A DNA stretch of 64,000 nucleotides. Source: Nostoc sp. KVJ20 (GTDB taxonomy: Bacteria > Cyanobacteriota > Cyanobacteriia > Cyanobacteriales > Nostocaceae). Position 1 is the stretch's first letter, and the number at the start of each line of letters is the position of its first letter. The stretch spans positions 1 through 64,000 of the forward strand of contig NZ_KV757658.1 of the NCBI RefSeq assembly GCF_001712795.1. Reading direction: 5' to 3'. The translations under genes and the position numbers were made by a program. A model generated the notes under the pieces. That model ran no database searches and was not told the DNA's origin. It saw only the letters and a program-made list of their open reading frames with translations. Below, in pieces: positions 1 through 7,765 of the stretch.

Positions 1-1
1 G

Positions 2-154
2 GTCAATTGGTTTAGCGTTGTGTGTGAGTTGCACCGTGACTGGCGTAACGATATTGAAGGGCTAGGTAGTCTTTTAGCAGGGTTTATTCCTGACTACAAA
101 AACCTGATGACCAGCTATACAGCAAACTCAAGTGCTGGATCTCCCAGTAAATAA
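2..154 (+). CDS. C-terminal end of an unidentified protein (cut by window edge)
   Basis: An open frame enters from the left edge and ends at TAA 152-154, giving about 50 residues (starts VNWFSVVCELHRDWR, ends AGSPSK). The residue usage looks protein-like, but there is no motif I recognise. Only the C-terminus is in the window, so neither function nor true reading frame can be settled. It is followed by about 145 bases before the porin start. Confidence 0.4.
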   Translation, partial: VNWFSVVCELHRDWRNDIEGLGSLLAGFIPDYKNLMTSYTANSSAGSPSK

Positions 155-300
155 TGAGAAAGTGTCTATTTTAGCTCGTGTGTAACTGAGTTGGTATTGT
201 CATCGCTAGGTTATCAACTTTACTTGAAACATAGCGGTGACAACTACTTCTTGGTAAAAAATTGCCGAACAATCTGGTGTCTCTAAGGTGGTTGTTCTCA

Positions 301-1175
301 ATGAAACTTTTTTCTCAATTAATTCTCTCGTCATCTCTGATCTTTGGAGTATGCCTTACTCAGCAATGCCTTTCTAGGTCTGCTACTGCCGAAGATACGT
401 TGCCCGAGCAAGTCACATCTGTGAATCAGCTTACTGATGTGCAGCCTACAGATTGGGCATTTCAAGCATTACAAGCATTAGTCGATCGCTACGACTGCAT
501 TGTTGGTTATCCCGATCAAAAATTTCAAGGCAATGTCTCACGACAAGCCGCTTTGCGTCTACGCTCAATCACTCGCTATGAATTTGCTGTCGGGTTGAAT
601 GCTTGTCTGGCTCGGCTCAATCAGCTACTAGAAAGTACGACAGCAGATGTGATTAACAGAGAAGATTTACAAACTTTGCAAAGACTTCAAAAGGAATTTG
701 CAGCAGAACTCTCAATATTGCGTGGACGGCTAGATTCCTTAGCAACACGCACAGATCAATTCGAGTCTCAGCAATTCTCGACGACGACAAAATTTACTGG
801 AGAAGTAGTTTTTGCGGTGAGTGGTGCATTTGGCGATGATAAAGCTGTACCAGCAGGAGAAACACCTGGCTCCAGGGGTAAGGTCGGTGATAATATCATT
901 TTTAGATCATTTTTAGCGATCGCGTGCGGTTGATATTTAACACCAGTTTTACGGGGCAAGATTTACTGAGAATTCGATTTCAGGCTGGCAATATTCCCAA
1001 CTTTAGGGAACCCACAGGCACAAATATGGCTCGCCTCAGTTTTGATAGTGATACAGGTAATCAGTTAATTCTCAATCAACTCTATTATCAATTTTCCATC
1101 GGGTCTGCTGTTAAGGTGAGTGCGATCGCTCAAGGTACGTTATTTGATGTGGTCGATACCATTAACCTCACTGGG
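301..1175 (+). pseudogene. Broken SLH/OprB-type (iron-uptake) porin
   Basis: ATG 301 opens a signal peptide (MKLFSQLILSSSLIFGVCLT). An SLH-like segment follows (DWAFQALQALVDRY, GYPDQKFQGN, TRYEFAVGLNACL), then a coiled-coil stretch (LQRLQKEFAAELSILRGRLDSL) and the start of the beta-barrel. This is the layout of cyanobacterial outer-membrane porins. The frame breaks near 912-917 in a run of T: the first frame stops at 933, while the porin text continues one frame over (SDRVRLIFNTSFTGQDLL onward). Porin similarity then ends near 1175, where transposase sequence begins, so most of the barrel is missing. The SLH part also has an insertion of about ten residues (SRQAALRLRS) before TRYEF, probably a translated small repeat. 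The protein cannot form a barrel. Confidence 0.75.
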
Positions 1176-1203
1176 GCGCAAAAGCTAAAGTTAAAGACTT
1201 AGA

Positions 1204-1479
1204 AAAACGCTATCCACAACTAGTCAAATAACCAGTGATGAAGCCTTATATCAATTCTTAGAATGGACAGAAACGGCTTATAAATTTTTCCCGAAAAGTT
1301 GTCGAACCATTAGTAGATGGATAGATGAGATTCTTGCTTATTTTGATCACCGAACTACTCAAGGTATTGTTGAGGGAATTAATCAAAAAATTAAGCTCAT
1401 TAAAAGAATGGCTTATGGCTTAACTAACTTCAATAATTTTAGAAGAAGGATTTTACTCAGTTGGAATTTTTGTTCTTAA
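1204..1479 (+). pseudogene. ISL3-family transposase, C-terminal remnant
   Basis: The frame reads DEALYQFLEWTETAYKFFPK, then TISRWIDEILAYFDHRTTQG, IVEGINQKIKLIKRMAYGL and NFRRRILLSWNF before TAA 1477-1479. The 'YFDHRTTxGxVEGINxKIKLIKR' block is the hallmark C-terminal part of ISL3-type DDE transposases, including the catalytic E of VEGIN. The N-terminal zinc finger and first catalytic residues are absent. It abuts the broken porin directly, so this IS or a later deletion truncated the porin. Confidence 0.75.
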
Positions 1480-1508
1480 TTTAACATATTTAGTCTGGGA
1501 GAGCCAAA

Positions 1509-1721
1509 ATGCACTTAAAACTTGACAAATTAATTACCAAAAACGTCAACGGTATCACCATACAAATTTACGCTAGTTTGATAGCTTATCTGATTTTACA
1601 GCTTTTATCTATTCCCGCACAATGGGGACATACACTATTAGATAAATTCCGCTATTTACAATCTTGTATGTGTCAGAAAATTAGTTATGTTCATTGGTTT
1701 GAGGAGATAATGTTATGTTGA
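1509..1721 (+). pseudogene. IS4-like transposase, C-terminal remnant
   Basis: About 70 residues contain KNVNGITIQIYASLIAYLIL and LLDKFRYLQSCMCQKISYVH, ending in WFEEIMLC. This resembles the C-terminal tail of cyanobacterial IS4-type DDE transposases (the YASLIAYLILQL segment after the catalytic E). No catalytic residue is left. It sits 30 bases after the ISL3 remnant, so two elements are stacked here. From 1722 to 2011 the sequence is AT-rich and I see no gene. Confidence 0.6.
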
Positions 1722-2011
1722 CTAATTTAGGCTTTTTAGAGTTAGTGTAAATATCTATGTAAAGTTTTGTATCAGCATTCAACATTTCTGGGATTAACCC
1801 AAACTTTGAAAATATTAAAAATTAGTTTTTATAAACTTATAAAATTTATTAATAAATATGTAGCTGTCCCTATTTAAAGCAAACTATATGAAATTTGTTA
1901 CTAATTTATATATTAACAAATGTTGGTTAAATATTGAATTTTTGTTGATTGGCTTTTTGAGGTATAGCTTACATAATAGAAGCAATCTATGTAAAACAGA
2001 GTAGTCAGATT

Positions 2012-2963
2012 TAAGTAGGTGGGCATAAAAAACCAGACTATGTAAAGATAAGTAAATACGGAGAATGCATCTACATGAGGTGACTTATATGGGCGCTCGT
2101 TTAAGGGTATTTCTAACTCGTGAGCAAAACCAAACTCTGTTAAATCTAAGAACCCTTGAGGTGCCACAAAAGGTTAAAGATAGAGCAGAAGTAATCAGGC
2201 TAAATGCACATGGCTGGTATGTAGAAAAAATAGCAGCTCATTTTGGTTGGGATAAGCAAACAGTTAGAGACGTTTTGCACAAATGGAGAAAACAGGGTTT
2301 ACAAAGTCTTTGGAAATTACCGGGTCGAGGGTTAAAACCCAAGTGGAAAGAAGAGGATATCGTATTTTTAGAAGAATGCCTAAGAGTTGAGCCACGCACA
2401 TATAATAGTTCCCAATTATCAGAGAAATTAAACACACAACGTACCGTGCAACTGAGTCCTGACAGATTAAGACGGGTACTCAAAAAAAGGGGGTCAATTG
2501 GAAACGGGCTTTGAATTTGCCATAAAAGAAAACAAGATCCCATAGTTCGAGAGCAGAAACAAGCAGACCTGGACATACTGGAAGTATCTGCGGCCACAGG
2601 AGAAATAGCCTCAAATATTTAGAGGAATCAGGGTTTTGTCTGTGGAGTGAACCAGGCTACACCTATTACTTCAGAGGTGAGCAAAAAGGTCAAAATGGGA
2701 GAGCATGGGTTTGTACATCTTCTTTTTGCCGAAATATTGCTCTGAAATGAATCCCATTGAATTGGAGTGGCAACATCTCAAAAAAGATGAACTCTCAGGG
2801 CAATCATTTGACGATGAATACTACCATTGCTTATGCCGTAACTAGTGGTATTGAAGCTAGGGGAGAAAAAGGAAATTACAGTACAGAACGTGTTAAATTT
2901 AACTCTAATTCTCCTGCTTAACGTTTCGTTACATACTTGTAAATTTTCTCGCCCACCTACTTT
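2012..2963 (+). mobile_element. Decayed IS630-family element with inverted ends
   Basis: A 12-bp perfect inverted repeat (AAGTAGGTGGGC at 2013-2024, GCCCACCTACTT at 2951-2962) bounds about 950 bp that contain the broken IS630 transposase. Both ends lie next to TA dinucleotides, the usual IS630/Tc1 target. The element is complete at its ends but dead in its gene. Confidence 0.8.
2089..2921 (+). pseudogene. IS630-family transposase, frameshifted and deleted
   Basis: The best start is ATG 2089 (MGARLRVFLTREQNQ). The N-terminal part is a clear helix-turn-helix (DRAEVIRLNAHGWYVEKIAA, then FGWDKQTVRDVLHKWRKQG). Frame is lost near 2485-2495 in an A/G run, and the next frame continues KKGVNWKRALNLP to a stop. 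The later LEESGFCLWSEP and, in another frame, SEMNPIELEWQHLKKDELSG and EARGEKGNYSTERVKFNS are typical IS630 C-terminal motifs. The middle, including the first catalytic Asp region, is deleted. At least two frameshifts and one deletion mean it is inactive. Confidence 0.8.
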
Positions 2964-3288
2964 ATTGAATAGTGAGTATTTATTGGCTTCCTCATATAGC
3001 TAGCTAATTTTTAGGGCAAGGATATGAGCATTTTAGAACTTATGCAGGCATTGACATTTGACATTTTTGCATAAATATACTTTTGATTATTTATTCTGGA
3101 GGTATTCATAGAAGGATGTAGCCATTTTATTTGGTTTGCTGAGAACCTGTATAATCAACTAGTTTTATCGTAAAAGGTTGCTTATACTAAATGTTTTTAA
3201 CTATTACAAATGAATTATTCTCTTTAAAATAAGGTTTAAAAGTTTCAATTTACATCAACAAAGTTTATTTGCTTTGTAGAGGAATGTT
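2964..3288. other. Intergenic region upstream of the ATPase block
   Basis: AT-rich, with no reading frame of note. It must hold the promoter for the 3289-5695 genes. AGAGGA at about 3278-3283 is the ribosome-binding site of the first. I see no repeat or hairpin that stands out. Confidence 0.4.
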
Positions 3289-4206
3289 ATGTCTCCAAAT
3301 AGAAACAATAAGGGTAAAAAAGTCATGTCTGATGATAATACAACTAATATTAATAATAGTAAACCTCAAAAGCGGCTAATAATTGTTACAGGTGATAAAG
3401 GTGGTGTAGGAAAAAGCACCTTTGCACGAGCGTTATTTCAACTGTACATTAATAAAAATTTACCCTGTGTTACTTATGAAGCTGACTTAAGAAATCCTCA
3501 GTTAGAAAGATATTTTAAGAAAGACTACCGACCGATAATACGTTACATTGATATTTTCCATAGAGGTGGTGCTGACGATTTATTAATTAATTTAGATGAG
3601 AGTGATTGTCCTATTACACTATTAGACTTACCAGCACAATCTGGAGGTTTCTTTGAAAGTTATGTCAAAGAGCTTTCATTTTTTGAAGTGCTTAAAACCG
3701 ATATTAACTGTCAAGTTACGATGGTTTCAGTGATTAGTAGGGTTCTTGATTCCATAAATGTTCTAGAAAAACTGCGTGAACTTTGTAAAGATCAAGTAGA
3801 TTATATTGTCGTCAAGAACTTATTTCATGGTGAAGAAGAAAAATTTGAGCGATATAATGACGCTTTTCTGCGTCAAAATATGCTTGCAGAAGGTTTGGTA
3901 GAACTTGTGATGCCAGATTTATTCTACAAATCCTACGACTTTATTGACCGCCATGCTCTGACATTTAATGAAGGTCAGACTCATAAAGAAACAAATATTG
4001 TGATTAAATCGAGAATTAAATCTTGGCTTGCTGAGTTTGAAGCGCAAATTAAGCCAGCATTTAATTTATTTGGCTTTGATATACAACCAGATGATTGTTA
4101 CTATCCAGCAGTTGTTGAAAAGTCTAAAGAGCTTAGAGCAAATGAAGAAAAAGAAAAAGCTAAAAATAAAGATTCAAATTTACAATCTGAAAATATAGCT
4201 GCTTAG
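3289..4206 (+). CDS. ParA/MinD-superfamily P-loop ATPase
   Basis: A 305-residue protein. Residues 29-44 read RLIIVTGDKGGVGKST, a deviant Walker A with both signature lysines (K37, K42) as in ParA/MinD/VirC1 ATPases. TLLDLPAQSGG matches the switch/Walker B position. AGAGGA lies six bases before ATG 3289; ATG 3325 is an alternative start. The last 25 residues are a charged Lys/Glu tail. The next gene begins seven bases after the stop and encodes a diverged relative, so they are probably cotranscribed. No ParB-type gene is adjacent, and a full parAB pair lies at 48.7-50.6 kb. A role in positioning or recruiting transfer or partition complexes is more likely than classical partition, but this is inference. 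Confidence 0.75.
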   Translation: MSPNRNNKGKKVMSDDNTTNINNSKPQKRLIIVTGDKGGVGKSTFARALFQLYINKNLPCVTYEADLRNPQLERYFKKDYRPIIRYIDIFHRGGADDLLINLDESDCPITLLDLPAQSGGFFESYVKELSFFEVLKTDINCQVTMVSVISRVLDSINVLEKLRELCKDQVDYIVVKNLFHGEEEKFERYNDAFLRQNMLAEGLVELVMPDLFYKSYDFIDRHALTFNEGQTHKETNIVIKSRIKSWLAEFEAQIKPAFNLFGFDIQPDDCYYPAVVEKSKELRANEEKEKAKNKDSNLQSENIAA

Positions 4207-4212
4207 TTTGTT

Positions 4213-5019
4213 ATGTTTAGAAAGCGTTTTGTAATTACATCAGGTGATGCTCGTGTAGGTAAGTCTACAGCTTCTAGGCTCTTACTAGAGTTGTACTTGA
4301 AAAATAAACTCAATGTGCGTGTTTTCTACCACGGGCATCGCAATAAGCTATCGATGTATCAAACAGAACGCTTTGAGATAAACCATTTGGGATTCTCTAG
4401 AGGTGATTCTGATAGGTTATTACTTGACTTAGAAATGTTTCCGAAAATTGAAGTGATTTTGACTGATATGCCAGGTCAAAACCTCCAAGATTTTAAGCTT
4501 TTTGAGAGAGATGTTTCACTGATAGAAAATCTTAATTGTCTAGGATATCGTGTTACTTTATTGCACCCGATATCACACCGTAAAGACTGCGTTGAAGATT
4601 ATCTTCAGGATTTATATGAGTATTTTGGTAGTCAGGTTGATTATGTTGTTATCCAAAATCATTACTTTGGCAAGCAATTTCGATACTATGAAGGGAGTCA
4701 ATTCCAAGCTGATATTCAAAAATTAAACGGCTTGGAACTAGTTTTAGGTGGATTGCATAATGACTTTTACCAGTTGCTTGAGGATGCTAGTTTACCTTAT
4801 ACTCAACTGATTGAAACTAACTCTCCTCTTAATACTATTCAGCGTTCGATAGTATTCAACTGGATGGAGAATTTTCATAACTCTATTGTTTCTAATGGAA
4901 TAGCTTCTAATTATCTAGGCTTAAGTACGAACTATGCAGAATTAGCTTCTGTAAGTGCAAATAAACAAAGTCCTTCAAATCTTGATGTAACTGAAGATGT
5001 TGAATCTGAGAAATGGTAA
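4213..5019 (+). CDS. Diverged ParA-like ATPase paralogue
   Basis: A 268-residue protein alignable by eye with its upstream neighbour: RKRFVITSGDARVGKSTASR against RLIIVTGDKGGVGKST; a DMPGQNLQDF block against DLPAQSGGFF; and QVDYVVIQNHYFG against QVDYIVVKNLFHG. The P-loop Lys (K17) and Ser/Thr remain. The signature lysine of the ParA loop is replaced (GDAR instead of GDKGG), so the dimer-type trans activation of ParA proteins is probably lost. The arrangement suggests an old tandem duplication in which one copy became a partner or decoy. ATG 4213 has only a weak ribosome-binding site (GTTTGTTATG), suggesting translational coupling. Confidence 0.65.
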   Translation: MFRKRFVITSGDARVGKSTASRLLLELYLKNKLNVRVFYHGHRNKLSMYQTERFEINHLGFSRGDSDRLLLDLEMFPKIEVILTDMPGQNLQDFKLFERDVSLIENLNCLGYRVTLLHPISHRKDCVEDYLQDLYEYFGSQVDYVVIQNHYFGKQFRYYEGSQFQADIQKLNGLELVLGGLHNDFYQLLEDASLPYTQLIETNSPLNTIQRSIVFNWMENFHNSIVSNGIASNYLGLSTNYAELASVSANKQSPSNLDVTEDVESEKW

Positions 5020-5074
5020 TTATTTGCTTTACCAAATTAACAGTGAGATTTCAAATTGACTATTTAAACAACCT

Positions 5075-5695
5075 ATGACCAATATTGCAAAAGTTGTTGA
5101 AAAAGTTGTTGCAGAATATTCTGAAGAAAAAAAAGCAGAGGTTACTGATTGGATACTTAAATTGGGTATTCGGCCTGATGACCCCTTGTTTAACCTATAT
5201 GCGGAACTGGGTACAACTCAGTTTGCGTTGCAGCAGCTACCAGGTAGGCTTGACTCGCTTGTGGTGGGTTGGACTGACATGGTAGACGATAAGCTTAATA
5301 GTGCTTCTAAGGTGGCTATACAACAACAAAAGAGTGCGATCGCAGAAGCGGCGAAGGATCTGGTTAAGATGACTAAGCAAGCTGGCGGGGCTTTGCCTCA
5401 CTTGGATGTAAGTAATTGGCGATTGGCACAAGTGGCGGGGGTATTGGGTTTTGTACTGGCCTTAGGGACTGCAATTGGTGTTTTTACATATAAGACTATC
5501 GCTGGAAGTGTAATTTTTCAGCAGGCGGCTTCTGGATCTGCCATCTTACAACCCGAAGATAAAAAGCTTCTAGATTGGGCTAAATCCAATGAAGGTAAGG
5601 TAGCACGTAGTATTTATGTTAAAAACGCCGCCATCATTAAAACTTGCCGCCAGCAGAAGAAGTATTCAGGTGGCTGCATAATTGCAGTTGATTAA
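5075..5695 (+). CDS. One-TM plasmid protein downstream of ParA-like pair
   Basis: A 206-residue protein with a helical, charged N-terminus (residues 1-90, EYSEEKKAEVTDWILKLG and LGTTQFALQQLPGRLDSLV) and a membrane segment near residues 123-145 (VAGVLGFVLALGTAIGVFTY). The C-terminal part has two Cys (KTCRQQKKYSGGC). It resembles a small family I associate with cyanobacterial plasmids (possibly DUF6753), but I cannot confirm this. Its place after two ParA-like genes suggests a membrane anchor or adaptor for them. It converges on the regulator at 5700 with only four bases between stops. Confidence 0.6.
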   Translation: MTNIAKVVEKVVAEYSEEKKAEVTDWILKLGIRPDDPLFNLYAELGTTQFALQQLPGRLDSLVVGWTDMVDDKLNSASKVAIQQQKSAIAEAAKDLVKMTKQAGGALPHLDVSNWRLAQVAGVLGFVLALGTAIGVFTYKTIAGSVIFQQAASGSAILQPEDKKLLDWAKSNEGKVARSIYVKNAAIIKTCRQQKKYSGGCIIAVD

Positions 5696-5699
5696 TTTT

Positions 5700-6488
5700 C
5701 TAGGCAACCCAGCCTTTGTATCCCTTGTTACTTGTTTTAGCTGTATCTTTTTGACTTTTATGGTTGGTTTTGACTCTTGTATGGGTTTCTTGAGTAACTT
5801 CTTCTTCAATTTTCATGTCTGTAAAGCTGAGGATTCCCAGACGGATTGCTTCGCGGATAGCGTTTAACCTATCTTTAACTCCTAGCTTGATAAATGAATT
5901 ATGTAGATACGATCTTACTGTACCTTCGGAAACATACATGACACTAGCAATTTCATTATTTTTCATGCCTCCAGCAGCTAATTTAAGAACTGTTATTTCT
6001 TTATTAGAGAAATCACTTAACAAATCTAGTGCATTTCTATCAGGTGTCTCATTTAACCTGAGACTATCAATCAGAATACGATTAATAGTTGGATCAATCC
6101 ATGATTCGTTATTGTATGCAGCCATTACTGCTTCAACGAATCTTTCTCCTACTTCTTCTCTAACGCTATTTTTAGCGTAGTAGCAGTCTGCGCCATTACT
6201 AATGGCTGCGTTAATAGTATCTCGGCTGCTATTTGCAGTCATAACCACAATTTTAATTGATGCGTGTTTGGATTTGATTGTACTGATTACATCAATGCCA
6301 TCGATATCAGGTAAATCAATATTTATAATTACGATATCTGGCTTTTGCTTATCAACAATTTCTATCCCTTCTTTCCCGTATTTGACAAGGCTACATACCT
6401 GGATTCTACCAGTTTCAGATAATATTGTTGCCGCGCCAATCCTAGATATGTTCTCATTTTCAATGATGACAACATTAATAGGTTTCAT
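5700..6488 (-). CDS. LuxR/NarL-type regulator with degenerate receiver
   Basis: A 262-residue protein with a receiver-like domain (1-125), a LuxR-type helix-turn-helix (about 155-220: FSNKEITVLKLAAGGMKNNE, VSEGTVRSYLHNSFIKLGVK) and a charged C-terminal tail. Aligned with the canonical regulator at 28003-28632, the phospho-acceptor is Asn (N56 in IINIDLPDIDG, against LIDLRMP). The acidic pair is E10-N11 instead of D-D. The conserved Thr and Lys of the switch (VVMTAN, YYAKNS) are kept. This is a phosphorylation-independent 'pseudo-receiver' pattern. No kinase gene is next to it. The output may respond to a ligand or partner rather than a histidine kinase. Confidence 0.8.
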   Translation of the reverse strand: MKPINVVIIENENISRIGAATILSETGRIQVCSLVKYGKEGIEIVDKQKPDIVIINIDLPDIDGIDVISTIKSKHASIKIVVMTANSSRDTINAAISNGADCYYAKNSVREEVGERFVEAVMAAYNNESWIDPTINRILIDSLRLNETPDRNALDLLSDFSNKEITVLKLAAGGMKNNEIASVMYVSEGTVRSYLHNSFIKLGVKDRLNAIREAIRLGILSFTDMKIEEEVTQETHTRVKTNHKSQKDTAKTSNKGYKGWVA

Positions 6489-6745
6489 ATTATATGCTTT
6501 TTTGGTTTGGTATTGTCCTTGATAATAATACTTATAGCACTTACTATTTTAAATTTTTTAATCTTTACAATTACTATAACTTAATTAGCTTATTTAAAGT
6601 TTTTACTATTATTCGTAAAAACTTTACAAAGTGATTAGGTGGTTTGTGTACTTTTCATTAAGCAATCTATTTACTAGGTAATTTTATTTATAAGTCATGG
6701 GTTTAATAGTTATTAGCGAATTGATGGAGGAATAGATAATTTTTT

Positions 6746-6991
6746 ATGAATAGCGATAAACTTTTAGGATGGATAGAAAAGATTGTTGTTTGGTCTTTGA
6801 TAGGAATGCTATGTTTGGTCGGATTAGGCAGATTGCCTATTAACCCGACGAGTTTGTTGGACTTTACTGCGTCTTTTTACTATTTTGCTGTTGCGGTTGT
6901 TATTTGTCCCAAGACCCCCCTGAGTTTTAATAAAAAGCTAATTTTTGGATTTATAGCTTTTATGTATGGCGTGTGCTTTGGGTTGATTTAA
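6746..6991 (+). CDS. Small membrane protein of unknown function
   Basis: 81 residues with about three hydrophobic segments (VVWSLIGMLCLVGLG, TASFYYFAVAVVICP, KLIFGFIAFMYGVCFGLI). GATGGAGG at 6722-6729 is a strong but distant ribosome-binding site for ATG 6746. Its end overlaps the end of the convergent gene by four bases. I do not recognise the family. Confidence 0.5.
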   Translation: MNSDKLLGWIEKIVVWSLIGMLCLVGLGRLPINPTSLLDFTASFYYFAVAVVICPKTPLSFNKKLIFGFIAFMYGVCFGLI

Positions 6992-7758
6992 TCTAGCTCT
7001 TTAGCAGAATCCTGGTTTTTGAATTGTTGTTGACTCTGTTCGCGGCGTGCTTGTTGCTCATTGAACAGAGTCTTGAAACGTTCAAATTCCTCTTTGGTGA
7101 GATTATTAATGGTGATAGAGTACTCTTCTAAGTTATTGTCACGAGATGCCAAGAGTGCTTCTTGACTTTCTTCGGAATTAGGCAAATTTCTATCAAGGCT
7201 AAGAGTTTGCGAATCTTCTTCTAATTTTAGACTTGCAGTATATTCTTCACTTTCATAAATAATACTTTGTGTCTCTTTATCTGATTTTCCAAATATATTT
7301 AAGCGGTCTAAAATTATAGGAATAACAAACTGTCTAATTTGAAAATCTGCGGTAAAAGATTGTACTTTATCTTCTGGAGTTTCTTCTACTGGTTTGCCAT
7401 TATTGTCGTCATTTTTAGTTGTGAGGTTTTTTAGAATCTCTGGTTCAATTGTATTTTCTTTAGACTGGCTTACTTCGGGTTGTAAAGATAATTTTTGACT
7501 AACTGAATTAACAGAACTGATAGGTTCAATTTCTGTCGAGCTTAACTTTACTTCCTCTTGCGCTATTTCACTGATTCTATTCATTTCTGAATTTAAGTTT
7601 AACACAGCCTGTTTTCGTTCCTCAGCAGTTGGAGGCTTTTTTGCAGATTCTTCAAATTTATCATTAGGAATGTTAAGCTGTTTGATCAATTCTCTGAGGA
7701 GACTGGCTTGCATAGCCGGAGTTAAACCTTCTACTGGAAGTTCGATTAGTTCTTTCAT
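6988..7758 (-). CDS. Acidic protein in operon with the giant gene
   Basis: A 256-residue, strongly charged, low-complexity protein with no cysteine cluster or membrane segment. The N-terminus is helical (EGLTPAMQASLLRELIKQLN). The middle is rich in Glu, Ser and Asn, and the C-terminus is a coiled-coil-like stretch (KEEFERFKTLFNEQQARREQ). ATG 7758 lies seven bases after the stop of the 2,617-residue protein, so it is almost certainly in its operon. It could be a chaperone, inhibitor or adaptor of the giant protein. That is inference from position only. Confidence 0.6.
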   Translation of the reverse strand: MKELIELPVEGLTPAMQASLLRELIKQLNIPNDKFEESAKKPPTAEERKQAVLNLNSEMNRISEIAQEEVKLSSTEIEPISSVNSVSQKLSLQPEVSQSKENTIEPEILKNLTTKNDDNNGKPVEETPEDKVQSFTADFQIRQFVIPIILDRLNIFGKSDKETQSIIYESEEYTASLKLEEDSQTLSLDRNLPNSEESQEALLASRDNNLEEYSITINNLTKEEFERFKTLFNEQQARREQSQQQFKNQDSAKELD

Positions 7759-7765
7759 GCTAAAA

